Shown: positions 16,855 to 26,573, numbered from the stretch's first letter. The stretch: DNA of 64,000 nucleotides from JANXSF01 sp043745195 (GCA_043745195.1 JAYTTF010000100.1:7406-71405); one strand, 5' to 3'. Numbers and translations are program-made. The notes: generated by a model from the letters alone, not told the origin.

Positions 16855-18579
16855 ATGGCTATTGATCGTGCGGACCTGCCCGCATCCACTGAAAGTAACG
16901 ATGCTGAACGTCCCTCCAATTTTATTCGCGACATCATTCTGCAGGACATTCAAAATGGTAAAAACGGAGGCCGCGTTCATACCCGGTTCCCTCCTGAACC
17001 CAATGGCTATCTGCACATCGGGCATGCTAAATCCATCTGCTTAAATTTTGGATTAGCCAAAGAATTCGGCGGCAAGTGCAATCTCCGATTCGATGACACA
17101 AACCCTTCCAAAGAAGAAACCGAATACGTCGATTCCATTATTGAAGACGTCCGCTGGCTGGGCTTCGATTGGGAAGACCGCATGTTCTATGCCTCTGATT
17201 ATTTTGATCAGCTGCATAAATGGGCCGTGCAACTGATCGAACAAGGCCAAGCCTATGTTTGCGATCTTACCGCTGAACAAATCCGCGAAAGCCGTGGCAC
17301 CACAACTGAGCCCGGCAAGGAAAGTCCATATCGCAATCGCTCAGTGAAGGAAAATCTGGAACTGTTTGAACGAATGCGCGTCGGCGAATTCCCCGATGGC
17401 ACCCGCACCTTGCGCACGAAAATCGACATGGCATCGCCGAATTTCAACATGCGCGATCCCATTCTCTACCGTATTCTTCACGCTGAACACCACCGCACTG
17501 GCAACACCTGGTGCATTTATCCCATGTACGATTTCGCTCACGGCGAAAGTGATTCCATCGAAGGCATCACCCATTCCATTTGTACTTTAGAATTCGAGGA
17601 TCATCGCCCGCTCTACGATTGGTACGTTGAAAATCTGGGCATCCACCATCCACAGCAAATTGAGTTCGATCGCCTCAACCTCACCAACACAATGTTGAGC
17701 AAACGGAAACTGCTGCAATTGGTGCAGCAGGACTGCGTTTCCGGCTGGGACGATCCACGGATGCCAACCATTTCCGGTTTGCGTCGGCGCGGTTTCAGCC
17801 CCGAAGCCATTCGAAATTTCTGCGGCTCCATTGGACTTTCCAAAACCAACGGCATCATTGAATATGCCTTGCTGGAACATCATTTGCGTGAGGACCTGAA
17901 CAAGCGTGCAGCGCGCGTAATGGCAGTGCTGGATCCGGTGAAGGTTGTCATCGACAATTATCCCGATGGCTTAGTGGAGGACATGGAAGCGGAAAATAAC
18001 CCCGCTGATCCTGCAATGGGCAATCGAACAGTTCCGTTTTCCAAAGTCCTGTATGTTGAACGCGAAGATTTCCGCGAAGATCCACCAAAGCAATATTTCC
18101 GTCTTTCGCCCGGGCGCGAGGTTCGTCTCCGCTATGGCTACCTTGTTACCTGCACCAACGTTGTGAAAAACGAAGCCGGTGAAATTTTGGAAATTCATTG
18201 CACTTACGATCCTGCAACACGCGGTGGAAATACTCCTGATGGGCGCAAAGTGAAATCCACAATTCATTGGGTTTCCGCTGCCCATGCAGTGGATTTTGAA
18301 GCACGCTTATATGACAACCTGTTCCTTGAAAGCTCCATTGAAAACCCTGACGGCGACTTCACTGCTTCCTTGAATCCGAAATCTTTGGAAGTGGTGACAG
18401 CTGCGAAAATCGAGCCTAGCGTAAAGAATGCGAAGGCAGGCGGCTTCTATCAATTCGAACGCGTCGGATATTTTTGCGTGGATAAAGATTCAACCCCGCA
18501 AAAGCCGGTATTCAATCGAACAGTCGGTTTGCGAGACACCTGGGCAAAGATCGACAAGGCCCAGAAGCCCAAGGGTTAG
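16855..18579 (+). CDS. glnS: Glutaminyl-tRNA synthetase
   Basis: This class I synthetase charges tRNA-Gln with glutamine. It has the HIGH motif in PEPNGYLHIGHAKSICLN, the GlnRS-type DDTNPSKEETEYVDSI segment, and a KMSKS equivalent (MLSKRKL). The C-terminal half is the beta-barrel anticodon-binding region. Length is 574 residues from the ATG at 16855, against 554 in E. coli. The start is chosen because the conserved NFIRDIILQDI segment begins about 28 residues in; an earlier in-frame start would add an unusual leader. It converges on the 5'-nucleotidase gene with 11 bases between. Confidence 0.95.
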   Translation: MAIDRADLPASTESNDAERPSNFIRDIILQDIQNGKNGGRVHTRFPPEPNGYLHIGHAKSICLNFGLAKEFGGKCNLRFDDTNPSKEETEYVDSIIEDVRWLGFDWEDRMFYASDYFDQLHKWAVQLIEQGQAYVCDLTAEQIRESRGTTTEPGKESPYRNRSVKENLELFERMRVGEFPDGTRTLRTKIDMASPNFNMRDPILYRILHAEHHRTGNTWCIYPMYDFAHGESDSIEGITHSICTLEFEDHRPLYDWYVENLGIHHPQQIEFDRLNLTNTMLSKRKLLQLVQQDCVSGWDDPRMPTISGLRRRGFSPEAIRNFCGSIGLSKTNGIIEYALLEHHLREDLNKRAARVMAVLDPVKVVIDNYPDGLVEDMEAENNPADPAMGNRTVPFSKVLYVEREDFREDPPKQYFRLSPGREVRLRYGYLVTCTNVVKNEAGEILEIHCTYDPATRGGNTPDGRKVKSTIHWVSAAHAVDFEARLYDNLFLESSIENPDGDFTASLNPKSLEVVTAAKIEPSVKNAKAGGFYQFERVGYFCVDKDSTPQKPVFNRTVGLRDTWAKIDKAQKPKG

Positions 18580-18590
18580 TGCCCACTAAT

Positions 18591-20222
18591 TTAGCGCAAC
18601 ACCAACCTCCAATTATTATCAGGGCTAGCTGGGAAGACTTTCTTCTCACGGTAGTAATCAATCATCATTTCGCGGATCTCCATGCCAGACCGCCAAACAA
18701 TGGGACCTTTTTGAAATGCCGTGTACCCTGCACTACCACCCGACCTGTAATTGTTCAGCGCGATGCGCAGTTTCTGATCCATCGCTAGCGGCTTGCCCTT
18801 ATACATTAAGTTGCGGATACGGTCTCCTTCCGGCCGACGAAGATCGATTTCGTAACTCACACCTTGGGCCATGTCATAGTTGAAGCCGATTACTTTGGGA
18901 TTGGTTTGCGCATCCCCAAGGCAACCAGTTTCCGGACAGGGCAAGAAGAAGCGAGCCGCGTTTTCCAAGGCATCTTTCACCATCTGTCCGTCGCCTTCAA
19001 TGGCATAAAGTTCATTGTCGTAAATGTAGAGCGAAGCCAGTTCTCGTACCGTCACCGGGCCTTTTGGAAAGCTGACGGCGGTGTTAAAAAGGCTGGCGAA
19101 AGAAACGTCGGCCTTGGCGTAATAAAGCTGCACTTCTTGAATCATGTCCACCAAAGCGGAATCCATTTCCCGGGCGTGTGCTCCATTCATAGACACCATT
19201 GATTCAGCCACTGGAGCACTCAAATACTTTTCCGCTTGATCGTGATAAGGCTGGGCAATGGCAATCACTCTCGGGTCGGGGACAGTGGCTGCGGTAACCG
19301 GAATCAGACTGCCTTCCTTGCTCGTAAGTTTCCATTTACCAGGAGAGCCTTCCAGCTTCAAATCGACACGAGCCAAAGATCCACCCCAATTTTTCGCCTG
19401 TGCAAGCAGCACCCCGTTGACTGTGGCACCAGACAGTTGCTGGTGCGTATGGCCGAAGAAAATCACATCAATGCCCGGAACTTCAGTGGCGATTTGATGC
19501 ACCATGTTTTCTCCCACCGCTTCTCCAGTCTTCACTTGACCAGTGGCTAAATCACGATCAAGGCCGGAGTGAACAATCACAACGACAACATCGGGCTTGG
19601 CGGATTTGCGCATTTCAGCAACGGCTTCAGCGGCGGCAGTTGTCCCGGCAATCCAGCGATAACCTTTGTAGTTTTCGGGCTTTTCCCAAATGGGAATTGC
19701 CGGAGTGGTGAGCCCGATGATGCCGATTTTTACACCCGCAACGGTTTTCACAATCCAGCCTTGAAAGGGTTTTACACTGGCTCCAGCAGTCAATCGAGTG
19801 TTAGCAGAAAGCCATGGGAACGTTGCCTGGCTGCGTGCAGTCAACATGTTTTTCAGGCCATAATTCAACTCGTGATTTCCCATCGCCATGGCGTCATAAC
19901 GCAGGTAGTTCATCACCGCCATCATCGGATCGGGCTGAGTAGTCTTACCGGCTCGGACAGCCATCTGATGGACAGTTTCCAGCGTCGCCCCCTGAATGGT
20001 ATCGCCGCAATCGAGCAGCAGCGAATTGGGGTTTTGTCGGCGTGCTTCCTGAATCAGCGTCGCCACTTTGGCCAATCCGCGCGGTGCGGATTTGGCTGTG
20101 TAGTAGTCGTAAGGGAAGATGTTGCCGTGAAGATCGGTGCTGGAAAGGATGCTGATTTCAACGGTGGCGGCAGGGAGTGCCGCGATGAAGGTTACGCAGA
20201 TGAAGATTCGCAAGAGAGCCAT
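18591..20222 (-). CDS. Secreted 5'-nucleotidase / 2',3'-cyclic phosphodiesterase family protein
   Basis: A signal peptide (ALLRIFICVTFIAALPAA) precedes a calcineurin-type metallophosphatase domain with STDLHGNIFPYD, LLDCGDTIQG, AMGNHELNYG, VVVIVHSGLD and VIFFGHTHQQ, which supply the di-metal ligands. A C-terminal 5'-nucleotidase domain follows, with the nucleotide-binding ALNNYRSGGSAGY near the end. It should dephosphorylate nucleotides or related phosphoesters outside the inner membrane. The ATG at 20222 gives 543 residues. It is divergent from the cyclophilin gene with 31 bases between. Confidence 0.88.
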   Translation of the reverse strand: MALLRIFICVTFIAALPAATVEISILSSTDLHGNIFPYDYYTAKSAPRGLAKVATLIQEARRQNPNSLLLDCGDTIQGATLETVHQMAVRAGKTTQPDPMMAVMNYLRYDAMAMGNHELNYGLKNMLTARSQATFPWLSANTRLTAGASVKPFQGWIVKTVAGVKIGIIGLTTPAIPIWEKPENYKGYRWIAGTTAAAEAVAEMRKSAKPDVVVVIVHSGLDRDLATGQVKTGEAVGENMVHQIATEVPGIDVIFFGHTHQQLSGATVNGVLLAQAKNWGGSLARVDLKLEGSPGKWKLTSKEGSLIPVTAATVPDPRVIAIAQPYHDQAEKYLSAPVAESMVSMNGAHAREMDSALVDMIQEVQLYYAKADVSFASLFNTAVSFPKGPVTVRELASLYIYDNELYAIEGDGQMVKDALENAARFFLPCPETGCLGDAQTNPKVIGFNYDMAQGVSYEIDLRRPEGDRIRNLMYKGKPLAMDQKLRIALNNYRSGGSAGYTAFQKGPIVWRSGMEIREMMIDYYREKKVFPASPDNNWRLVLR

Positions 20223-20253
20223 CGGGCAAGGTTCCAAGTTATAATTTAAGTTT

Positions 20254-21069
20254 ATGCAAACAACTCTATTGTCTCGTATTTTCTTGCCGTTTGGCCTTGG
20301 TGTATTAGCATTTGGACAGCCCACTGTGCCGCCTGTTAAGCCGCCTGTGGCTACACCCAAGCCTGCCGTTGTAGCTCCGCCTGTGGTGAAACGCGAACCC
20401 GGACTTTATTGCGATATGACGATCGTGCAAGGCACGGTTCCGATGGGGACAATCACTTTGATGCTGTTCGAAAAGGAATCGCCAATCACGGTGAAGAACT
20501 TTTCCGATTTGGCGATGGGGCGGAAGGAATATACGAACCCGACGACACGTTTGAAAAGCCGCGTGCCGTTTTTCAATGGCCTAATTTTCCACCGCGTGAT
20601 TCCAGGATTCATGATTCAAGGTGGCGATCCAACCGGATCAGGCATGGGCGGAACCGAGGCGATTCCCGATGAATTTCATCCCTCGTTGAAGTTCGATGTC
20701 CCCGGACGTTTGGCCATGGCGAATGCCGGACTGGGTACAGGAAGCTGCCAGTTCTTCATCACGGAAGGGACGCCTTCGCACTTGAACGGGAAGCACACAA
20801 TTTTTGGACAGGTTGTTACGGGACAGGAACTGGTGGAGAAAATTGCACGGGTTCCACGCGGAGCAGCGGGGGAAAATAAACCGAATGTCCCGGTGAAGAT
20901 GGCACGGGTTAGAGTGTACCGTGAACCTCAAGCCCCAGCACCAGTTCAGAAAAAAGCAGTACCAGCGGCTCCAAAACCAGCAGCAGCGAAGCCCGCAGTT
21001 GTTGCACCAAAACCTGCTGTTGTTGCCCCAAAGCCGATGACTCCAAAACCAGTAGCCCCAGCGAAGTAA
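20254..21069 (+). CDS. Exported cyclophilin-type peptidyl-prolyl isomerase with Pro/Ala/Lys-rich tail
   Basis: A signal peptide (LLSRIFLPFGLGVLAFG) is followed by a short Pro-rich linker, then a cyclophilin domain at about residues 40-225. Family segments are NGLIFHRVIPGFMIQGGDPT, GTGSCQFFITEGTPSHLNGK and HTIFGQVVTGQELV. The last 40 or so residues are a low-complexity repeat of PKPA and VVAPKPA units, likely an extended envelope-spanning or surface-binding tail. It would catalyse proline isomerisation in periplasmic proteins. Confidence 0.9.
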   Translation: MQTTLLSRIFLPFGLGVLAFGQPTVPPVKPPVATPKPAVVAPPVVKREPGLYCDMTIVQGTVPMGTITLMLFEKESPITVKNFSDLAMGRKEYTNPTTRLKSRVPFFNGLIFHRVIPGFMIQGGDPTGSGMGGTEAIPDEFHPSLKFDVPGRLAMANAGLGTGSCQFFITEGTPSHLNGKHTIFGQVVTGQELVEKIARVPRGAAGENKPNVPVKMARVRVYREPQAPAPVQKKAVPAAPKPAAAKPAVVAPKPAVVAPKPMTPKPVAPAK

Positions 21070-21128
21070 GATTAGCGCCGTGGGATTCGTCCACCCCAGC
21101 AAGACAACGTAATTGTTGTGTTGATACA

Positions 21129-21575
21129 ATGATTCAAGAATGGTTGAGCAACGGCGACCTGCCGCCTGGGCTACATTTCGCAACTTGGACGGAGATCGAA
21201 GACCGTTTGGCCTTCAATCCGCAGCGCCGCCGATTGCTGGCCGGATTCCGCGAGGCGTGCGAGATGCTCAGGAAAGCCGGATGCAGGCTGATCTACCTGG
21301 ACGGCAGCTTCGTCACCACCAAGGATCACCCAGGCGACTTCGATGCCTGTTGGGACATTCAGAACGTGGACGACGAGAAGCTCGATCCGGTCTTCTGGAA
21401 CTTCTCACAGGGCCGCGCGGCTCAGAAACGGAGATTCCTCGGCGAGTTCTTTCCGGCGCAGTTGCCGGAAGGCGCGACAGGCCGGCTGTTCGTCGAATTC
21501 TTTCAGGTCAACAAGCTGACTGGCGAGTCGAAGGGAATAGTCGCGATTCGGTTGCGAGGGAGTAGGAAAGCATGA
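21129..21575 (+). CDS. Nucleotidyltransferase-like protein (DUF6932-like), putative toxin
   Basis: The 148-residue protein contains YLDGSFVTTKDHPGDFDACWD, that is GS followed ten residues later by DxD. This is the pattern of the minimal nucleotidyltransferase fold. It resembles what I recall as the DUF6932 family, with moderate certainty. The stop overlaps the start of an XRE-type regulator gene (ATGA), the layout of a two-gene toxin-antitoxin module. Base composition looks richer in GC than the flanking genes, which suggests acquisition. The target and reaction are unknown. Confidence 0.65.
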   Translation: MIQEWLSNGDLPPGLHFATWTEIEDRLAFNPQRRRLLAGFREACEMLRKAGCRLIYLDGSFVTTKDHPGDFDACWDIQNVDDEKLDPVFWNFSQGRAAQKRRFLGEFFPAQLPEGATGRLFVEFFQVNKLTGESKGIVAIRLRGSRKA

Positions 21576-22009
21576 TCAAAAACGACAAGCAATACCGGAT
21601 CACAAAAGCTCAGGCCCGCCGCTTCGAGAACGCTCTTACCGAACTATCCCGTCAAAAACGTCCGTCGAATATCGCTCCGCGACTCTGGCAGGCCCAACGC
21701 GACGCTGCAGAAAGCCAGTTGTGCGACCTTCAGGAACAGATCAACTCCTACGAGCGGCTCCACATCGGGAAGAGCAAAGAACTCGTCCTTGAAACCGTGG
21801 AAGACTTGCCGAAGACGTTGATCCAGGCCCGCATCGCGTCGGGAATGACACAAGAAGGGCTCGCGCATCGCCTCGGAGTCAAGACTCAGCAGGTCCAGCG
21901 CTACGAGGCTACGGAATACGAGAGCGCCAGTTTCGCCCGGATTCGGAAAGTGATTCAAGCGCTTGGTCTGCGAATGCCCAAACCCGCTCGCCTTGTCCGG
22001 ACTAACTGA
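21572..22009 (+). CDS. XRE-family helix-turn-helix protein, putative antitoxin
   Basis: The 145 residues split into an N-terminal helical, coiled-coil-like part (residues 1-70) and a C-terminal HTH at about 82-135: IQARIASGMTQEGLAHRLGV then KTQQVQRYE, a classic Cro/C1 type. It overlaps the upstream nucleotidyltransferase-like gene by four bases. By analogy with two-gene modules, it probably neutralises its partner and represses the operon. Placement of the HTH after a helical domain is like some antitoxins of nucleotidyltransferase systems, but this is inference. Confidence 0.75.
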   Translation: MIKNDKQYRITKAQARRFENALTELSRQKRPSNIAPRLWQAQRDAAESQLCDLQEQINSYERLHIGKSKELVLETVEDLPKTLIQARIASGMTQEGLAHRLGVKTQQVQRYEATEYESASFARIRKVIQALGLRMPKPARLVRTN

Positions 22010-22044
22010 AAGGGTGACCATCGGGGACTGGCGCAAACCAAAAG

Positions 22045-23208
22045 CTACTTCGCCCCCGTCACCACCCACTTGCCCACCTTCGCCGACTTGATCACTGCAT
22101 CACACACCTTCTGCGTCTGCAATGCGCTTCGGAAATCAGGCTGCACCGGCTTGCCACTTTCAATCCCCGCCACAAAATCAGCCAACGCATTCAGAAACGT
22201 GTGCTCATAACCAATGCACGTCCCAGGCACCCAGTAATGCTTCATGTAAGGATGCTCCGGGTTCGTCGTGTGAATCTTCCTCCAACCCGTCAAATGGGAT
22301 TCCGTCTTCTTCCCTGACTGCTTCTGCATGTACTCGAAGTACTGCAAATATTCCGGCTCTTCCAAATCGAAATAAACACTACCATCAGCACCGTTCAATT
22401 CAAACGTATTGAAATTCTTCCGCCCCCGCGCGTACCGTGTCGATTCAAACGTCCCCATCGAACCATTAGCGAACTCGGCCAGAAACATACATGCATCATC
22501 GATCTTCACCGGCTCCACTTTACCGGAAACTGCATGCTTGCGCTGCTTCACGAACGTCTCAGTCTTCGCCACAACACGTGTGATTGGACCGTTGATCCAC
22601 ATTGCCGTGTCAATGGAATGGGCCAGCAAATCGCCAGTCACACCAGACCCGGCGACCTTTGCATCCAAGCGCCATAACCCGGCTCCACCTTGTGGCACGT
22701 CCTCGGCAATGGTCCAATCCTGAAGGTAGGTTGCACGATAGTGGAACGCGCGGCCAATGCGGCCTTCGTCCACAATCTGCTTGGCCAATGCAATGGCTGG
22801 CACGCGGCGATAGTTGAACCAAACCATGTTTGGAACCTTCGCCTTTTCCACCGCCTTCACCATTGCCTCGGCCTGCTTCACATCCATCGCCAAAGGCTTT
22901 TCACACAACACCATTTTGCCGGCCTTGGCCGCAGCCAATGCGATTTCATAGTGCGTATCGTTTGGTGAGCCAATGTCGATTAAATCAATATCCGGCGCAT
23001 TCACAACTTTGCGCCAATCGGTCTCTACACGCTCGTAACCCCAGATGTCGGCGAATGCTTGGGCCTTCTTCGGGTCGCGCGCGCAAACGGCTTTCAAGAC
23101 GGGCCGATGCTGCACCGGGAAGAAATCGTTCAGTCTCTTATATGCGTTTGAGTGGGTACGGCCCATGAATCCGTAACCAATCATTCCTATGCGAAGTTCT
23201 TTTGCCAT
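22045..23208 (-). CDS. Gfo/Idh/MocA family NAD(P)-dependent oxidoreductase
   Basis: The N-terminal Rossmann fold begins LRIGMIGYGFMGRTHSNAY, and the family motif CEKPLAMD supplies the catalytic Lys region; the C-terminal half is the alpha/beta dimer domain. These enzymes oxidise or reduce sugars, inositols or their derivatives. The ATG at 23208 gives 387 residues. It follows the TIM-barrel isomerase gene by 17 bases in the same direction, so both probably serve one carbohydrate pathway. Confidence 0.9.
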   Translation of the reverse strand: MAKELRIGMIGYGFMGRTHSNAYKRLNDFFPVQHRPVLKAVCARDPKKAQAFADIWGYERVETDWRKVVNAPDIDLIDIGSPNDTHYEIALAAAKAGKMVLCEKPLAMDVKQAEAMVKAVEKAKVPNMVWFNYRRVPAIALAKQIVDEGRIGRAFHYRATYLQDWTIAEDVPQGGAGLWRLDAKVAGSGVTGDLLAHSIDTAMWINGPITRVVAKTETFVKQRKHAVSGKVEPVKIDDACMFLAEFANGSMGTFESTRYARGRKNFNTFELNGADGSVYFDLEEPEYLQYFEYMQKQSGKKTESHLTGWRKIHTTNPEHPYMKHYWVPGTCIGYEHTFLNALADFVAGIESGKPVQPDFRSALQTQKVCDAVIKSAKVGKWVVTGAK

Positions 23209-23225
23209 TATTTGTTTTGATCCTC

Positions 23226-24176
23226 TTAATTCCCGTACTTGGAGATTAGGCCATCCAAAGCAGTCTTGCAGGTTGCGGTGGCCGCCCAGGCATCGGGCCA
23301 GAAGCATAGGTCAATGGTCCACCAATCGTGAGAAAGCCGCGACGCCTTCACCAGTTCCGGCATGATTTCATCGAAGTTCAAAACGCCCATACCGAATGGC
23401 GGATGGGCTGAGGTTTCATCTTCGCCCTTAGCATCCTTGTGGCATTTGTTGTCGGAATCAATGACGTGAATATGATTGATGCGGCCGTTCAGCATACGGA
23501 TCAGTTCCACTTGATTGGCGAATACTTCTTTCTCGCCTTCCTGTCGCGCACCCATCACGCCCACCATCTGGCCATGGCAGGTATCGTATTGCAGGCCGAA
23601 GTTGGCCTTGTCCACTGCATCGTGAATGCGCACAACATCGCTAGGCTTGTTGAACGCAAAGCCCGGTTCAAATTCCCAGGTGACGTACTGCCCGCGAGCA
23701 GCTGCAATATCAGCGCAAGCTTTCCATGCCTTCACCACGCGGGCCAACGCAGTGGCGTAGTCTATTTCCCGATGGATGGTGGGCGGTTGCACACAATCAA
23801 CACGAATGCCTTGAATGCCCAAATCAGAAGCGAAAGCAGAGTTCTTATCAAACTCGGCGATGTACTTTGTAGCATCGTCAGTATTGATCAGCTTTTCCCC
23901 CCACAAGTTGGCAGCCAGGCCGGAAAAACCCAATCCGTATTCTTTCATCTGCGCTTTCAATTCGGTGCGCTGCGATGCTTCAGGCATCGCTCCACCAAAG
24001 CCTTCATTCGATCCGTTGGGATTGCCGGGATTGGGGTGCGGTGGGAATCCACCCAACTCAACACCATCAAACCCGAGGGTCTTCAAAGTCTTGCACACCG
24101 TATCAAAATCGATCGGATTGCTGCCATATGGTCCTATTGTGTAGGCCCACGATCCTATGGAACTGCGCTTGCTCAT
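23226..24176 (-). CDS. Sugar phosphate isomerase/epimerase (xylose isomerase-like TIM barrel)
   Basis: The 316-residue protein matches the AP endonuclease 2 / xylose isomerase-like fold: FDGVELGGFPPHP near the start, WEFEPGFAF, LQYDTCHGQM and HIHVIDSDNKC, which provide Glu, Asp and His metal ligands. In this family such proteins act as epimerases, isomerases or dehydratases on sugars or inositols; the substrate is not evident. It lies in the middle of a three-gene operon with a Gfo/Idh/MocA dehydrogenase and a secreted esterase. Confidence 0.85.
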   Translation of the reverse strand: MSKRSSIGSWAYTIGPYGSNPIDFDTVCKTLKTLGFDGVELGGFPPHPNPGNPNGSNEGFGGAMPEASQRTELKAQMKEYGLGFSGLAANLWGEKLINTDDATKYIAEFDKNSAFASDLGIQGIRVDCVQPPTIHREIDYATALARVVKAWKACADIAAARGQYVTWEFEPGFAFNKPSDVVRIHDAVDKANFGLQYDTCHGQMVGVMGARQEGEKEVFANQVELIRMLNGRINHIHVIDSDNKCHKDAKGEDETSAHPPFGMGVLNFDEIMPELVKASRLSHDWWTIDLCFWPDAWAATATCKTALDGLISKYGN

Positions 24177-24204
24177 TTAGCTAAAAGCTCCTTACCTGAT
24201 TAAT

Positions 24205-25956
24205 TTATTGCAATAGGCGGCGAGCGGCTTCCACCCCACCTGCCCTTTGAATTCCCGGAACAAAAAAGTCCCGCAACAACTCTTCATCTGTACCACTATA
24301 ATCCTTAGGGAATGTTGCTTTTGTAGTTGGCGATACGGCAGCGGCGAATGCCGCCCAAACCTGACCGGCTTCCATGCCCTGTAACTCTGCATCTTTATGC
24401 CCGTTCAATTCCAACCATCGTAAGGCCGTTAAAATATCCTGCACACGTTGCGCATCGTCGGTGCGCTGGAAAGTGGAATAATACTTGCCGGCATCCTCTC
24501 GCCAAGTTCGCGCGGCACCGGTTTGATAGGTGTCCAGCAGAAGCACACTGCGGCCAGCGGCGATCATCCTTTGGACAGACCGTTCCTGCTCAGCAATGGC
24601 GGATCCGCCTGGATGCACCACCACCACTGCCCTGCCCGTCCCTGGAAACCAGCGTCCGGGCACACGATCCCCCACTCGCGGCCTGCCCATCACAATTAAT
24701 TGTCCGCCAACAATTGCCTCCACCGAATCCGGCCAAACTGCCCCAATGGTCCGCTGCATTCGGTCGCGCAAGGCGTCTTTGGAAAGCGCGGCAGTTTGCT
24801 CCGTTCCGCGTCCACGCCAGTTGTCGAAAATCTTGGCGAATGGCAAAGCGCCTTCCGGCAATGGACCCGCCAGCAGTTCCTCCAGTGCAAACTTCCGGAT
24901 GGTCCCTTCCTTCCAACCGCCACTGGCCCCCTGCATCTTTCTGGCGAAAAAATCGTAGACCGCTTCGCGGCTGGCCTGGTTGTAGTTATGTGGTGCATCA
25001 ATTTGCACCACCTCCACATCACTCTTATGGTCATAGAGTTCAAAGATCGATTGAACGCGACGGAATTCGTCGCGCGGCACATTGCGCGTCCAATCGCCGG
25101 TTGCCGAAACCAGCAGCATCGGGCGCGGTGCCATCAACGATGCTACTTCCACGTTGTAAGTGCCAACTCTTAGGCCTGGCGCATTCTCGCAAGGGGAACC
25201 GCCCTGCATAATCGCCGAGACCATATTCACTGGCGCAGAGAATCGGATGCGGTCATCCACGGCTGTCAGCAGAAATGTTTGCGTGCCACCGCCCGATGCT
25301 CCCGTGGCACCCAGGCGTGACTTGTCCACATCAGCCAGGCTTTCCAGAAAATCAACCACGCGGATGGAATTCCAAAGTTGGAGCCCAAGCGGACCGAAGC
25401 TCCACAACTGCTCGGTTGGATTTCCAAACACGTGCGGCGTCTGCTTGGTATCCATATACCCAACCATGTCGTAAATGAAAACCACGAATCCATGCTGGGC
25501 CATGCTCACACCGCGGGCTGGAATATTTCCTAATTCCGTTTGCTCAGCCCGACCGTTGGTCCAGTGGCCGTGCGGAGAAACGATACCCGGAAAGGGGCCC
25601 TTGGGTCCTTTGGGCTTGTACAAATTTCCCGCCAAAAAATAACCTGGCATGGTCTCCAGCCAAACTTTGTCCACCGTATAAGTGCCCCCATCAAAGCGTC
25701 CAAAAATGCGCGGATTCAGCGGAGTCTTTTGGGGCATGGGATCAAGGCCTGCAGAAAGCAGAATCTGTTGGCGCAGGTCGGCCTTGCGCTTCTGCCAGGA
25801 AACCAATGGACCGGGGTTTGGCCACCTGCTGTAGATCTGCTCACTGAAATCAGTGTTGGTTCCGCTTACAAGTGTATTGCGAATATCGAAACTGGGAACT
25901 TCCGCATGCGCAGAAATGGAAAGCAACAAGCAAACGAAAACAGCTGAAATTCTCAT
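24205..25956 (-). CDS. Secreted alpha/beta-hydrolase, acetyl-esterase-like
   Basis: A signal peptide (RISAVFVCLLLSISAHA) precedes an alpha/beta-hydrolase domain with the nucleophile elbow GATGASGGGTQ near residue 225, an acidic residue in the VSATGDWTRNV region and a His in DAPHNYNQ. It is related to the large acetyl xylan esterase-like hydrolases common in Acidobacteria and Planctomycetes. A second, less conserved domain fills residues 350-583 and includes GRAVVVVHPGGSA, perhaps a degenerate second hydrolase fold. It is the first gene of the operon and probably deacylates plant or microbial polysaccharide outside the cell. Confidence 0.82.
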   Translation of the reverse strand: MRISAVFVCLLLSISAHAEVPSFDIRNTLVSGTNTDFSEQIYSRWPNPGPLVSWQKRKADLRQQILLSAGLDPMPQKTPLNPRIFGRFDGGTYTVDKVWLETMPGYFLAGNLYKPKGPKGPFPGIVSPHGHWTNGRAEQTELGNIPARGVSMAQHGFVVFIYDMVGYMDTKQTPHVFGNPTEQLWSFGPLGLQLWNSIRVVDFLESLADVDKSRLGATGASGGGTQTFLLTAVDDRIRFSAPVNMVSAIMQGGSPCENAPGLRVGTYNVEVASLMAPRPMLLVSATGDWTRNVPRDEFRRVQSIFELYDHKSDVEVVQIDAPHNYNQASREAVYDFFARKMQGASGGWKEGTIRKFALEELLAGPLPEGALPFAKIFDNWRGRGTEQTAALSKDALRDRMQRTIGAVWPDSVEAIVGGQLIVMGRPRVGDRVPGRWFPGTGRAVVVVHPGGSAIAEQERSVQRMIAAGRSVLLLDTYQTGAARTWREDAGKYYSTFQRTDDAQRVQDILTALRWLELNGHKDAELQGMEAGQVWAAFAAAVSPTTKATFPKDYSGTDEELLRDFFVPGIQRAGGVEAARRLLQ

Positions 25957-26166
25957 CAGGAGAGCATTCTATCAAGAAGGGTAAGGGGAATGCCTAAGGA
26001 CTAAGTAAGATTTATACTCAAGTAAAACAAATGATTTACTTTGTTTACCTTACAGGCAAAGTTTTTTTGAAGTTTTCTTCACAAATCGCCGATAAAAGCT
26101 TGGAAGAAACAGCTTGGCAACGGTATTCTAACGTTGGATCTCATTTTGAGTAAAGGTGGCAAATCA

Positions 26167-26520
26167 GTGTCAGAACAAGGACTGCCGGAGAGCATTCATA
26201 TGGACATGGTGGCGAGCGATGCCCACCTGACTCAGTTCAATAAATTAATTACGGAATTGTTACGCGGTACATTGACGCGCAATACATTTCGTCCCTGGGA
26301 GATTGAAATTCTTCTGGATATTGAAGGCTGCAGTTTGCGGGAAGGTGCCAAGCGGGAAACGTTGCGGCGTTACCAGAAAGCTGTGCAGCGGCAGATGGAA
26401 AAAGGGGCTGCCTATCCCATGCGGCTTTCCGATTATTTGGAAAACCCACGCCGTGCAGGCCGTCCTAATGCGGAGGCGGAGGATGTTGATATAGCTGAAG
26501 CCGTGGAAGCCACTCTCTAG
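26167..26520 (+). CDS. Conserved small protein of unknown function
   Basis: From the GTG at 26167, preceded by AAAGGTGG at a usual distance, the product is 117 residues. The core FRPWEIEILLDIEGCSLR followed by RETLRRYQKAVQRQMEKGA looks like a helical, regulator-sized protein. I recall similar proteins in acidobacterial genomes without an assigned role. A longer version from TTG at 26134 is possible. The gene stands alone. Its charged helices could bind RNA polymerase or nucleic acid, but nothing in the sequence proves this. Confidence 0.65.
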   Translation: MSEQGLPESIHMDMVASDAHLTQFNKLITELLRGTLTRNTFRPWEIEILLDIEGCSLREGAKRETLRRYQKAVQRQMEKGAAYPMRLSDYLENPRRAGRPNAEAEDVDIAEAVEATL

Positions 26521-26573
26521 TAATCAGGCTATCGCGAGCCGAAGGGGGACATGGGCGGCTGGCAAGTTCCACT

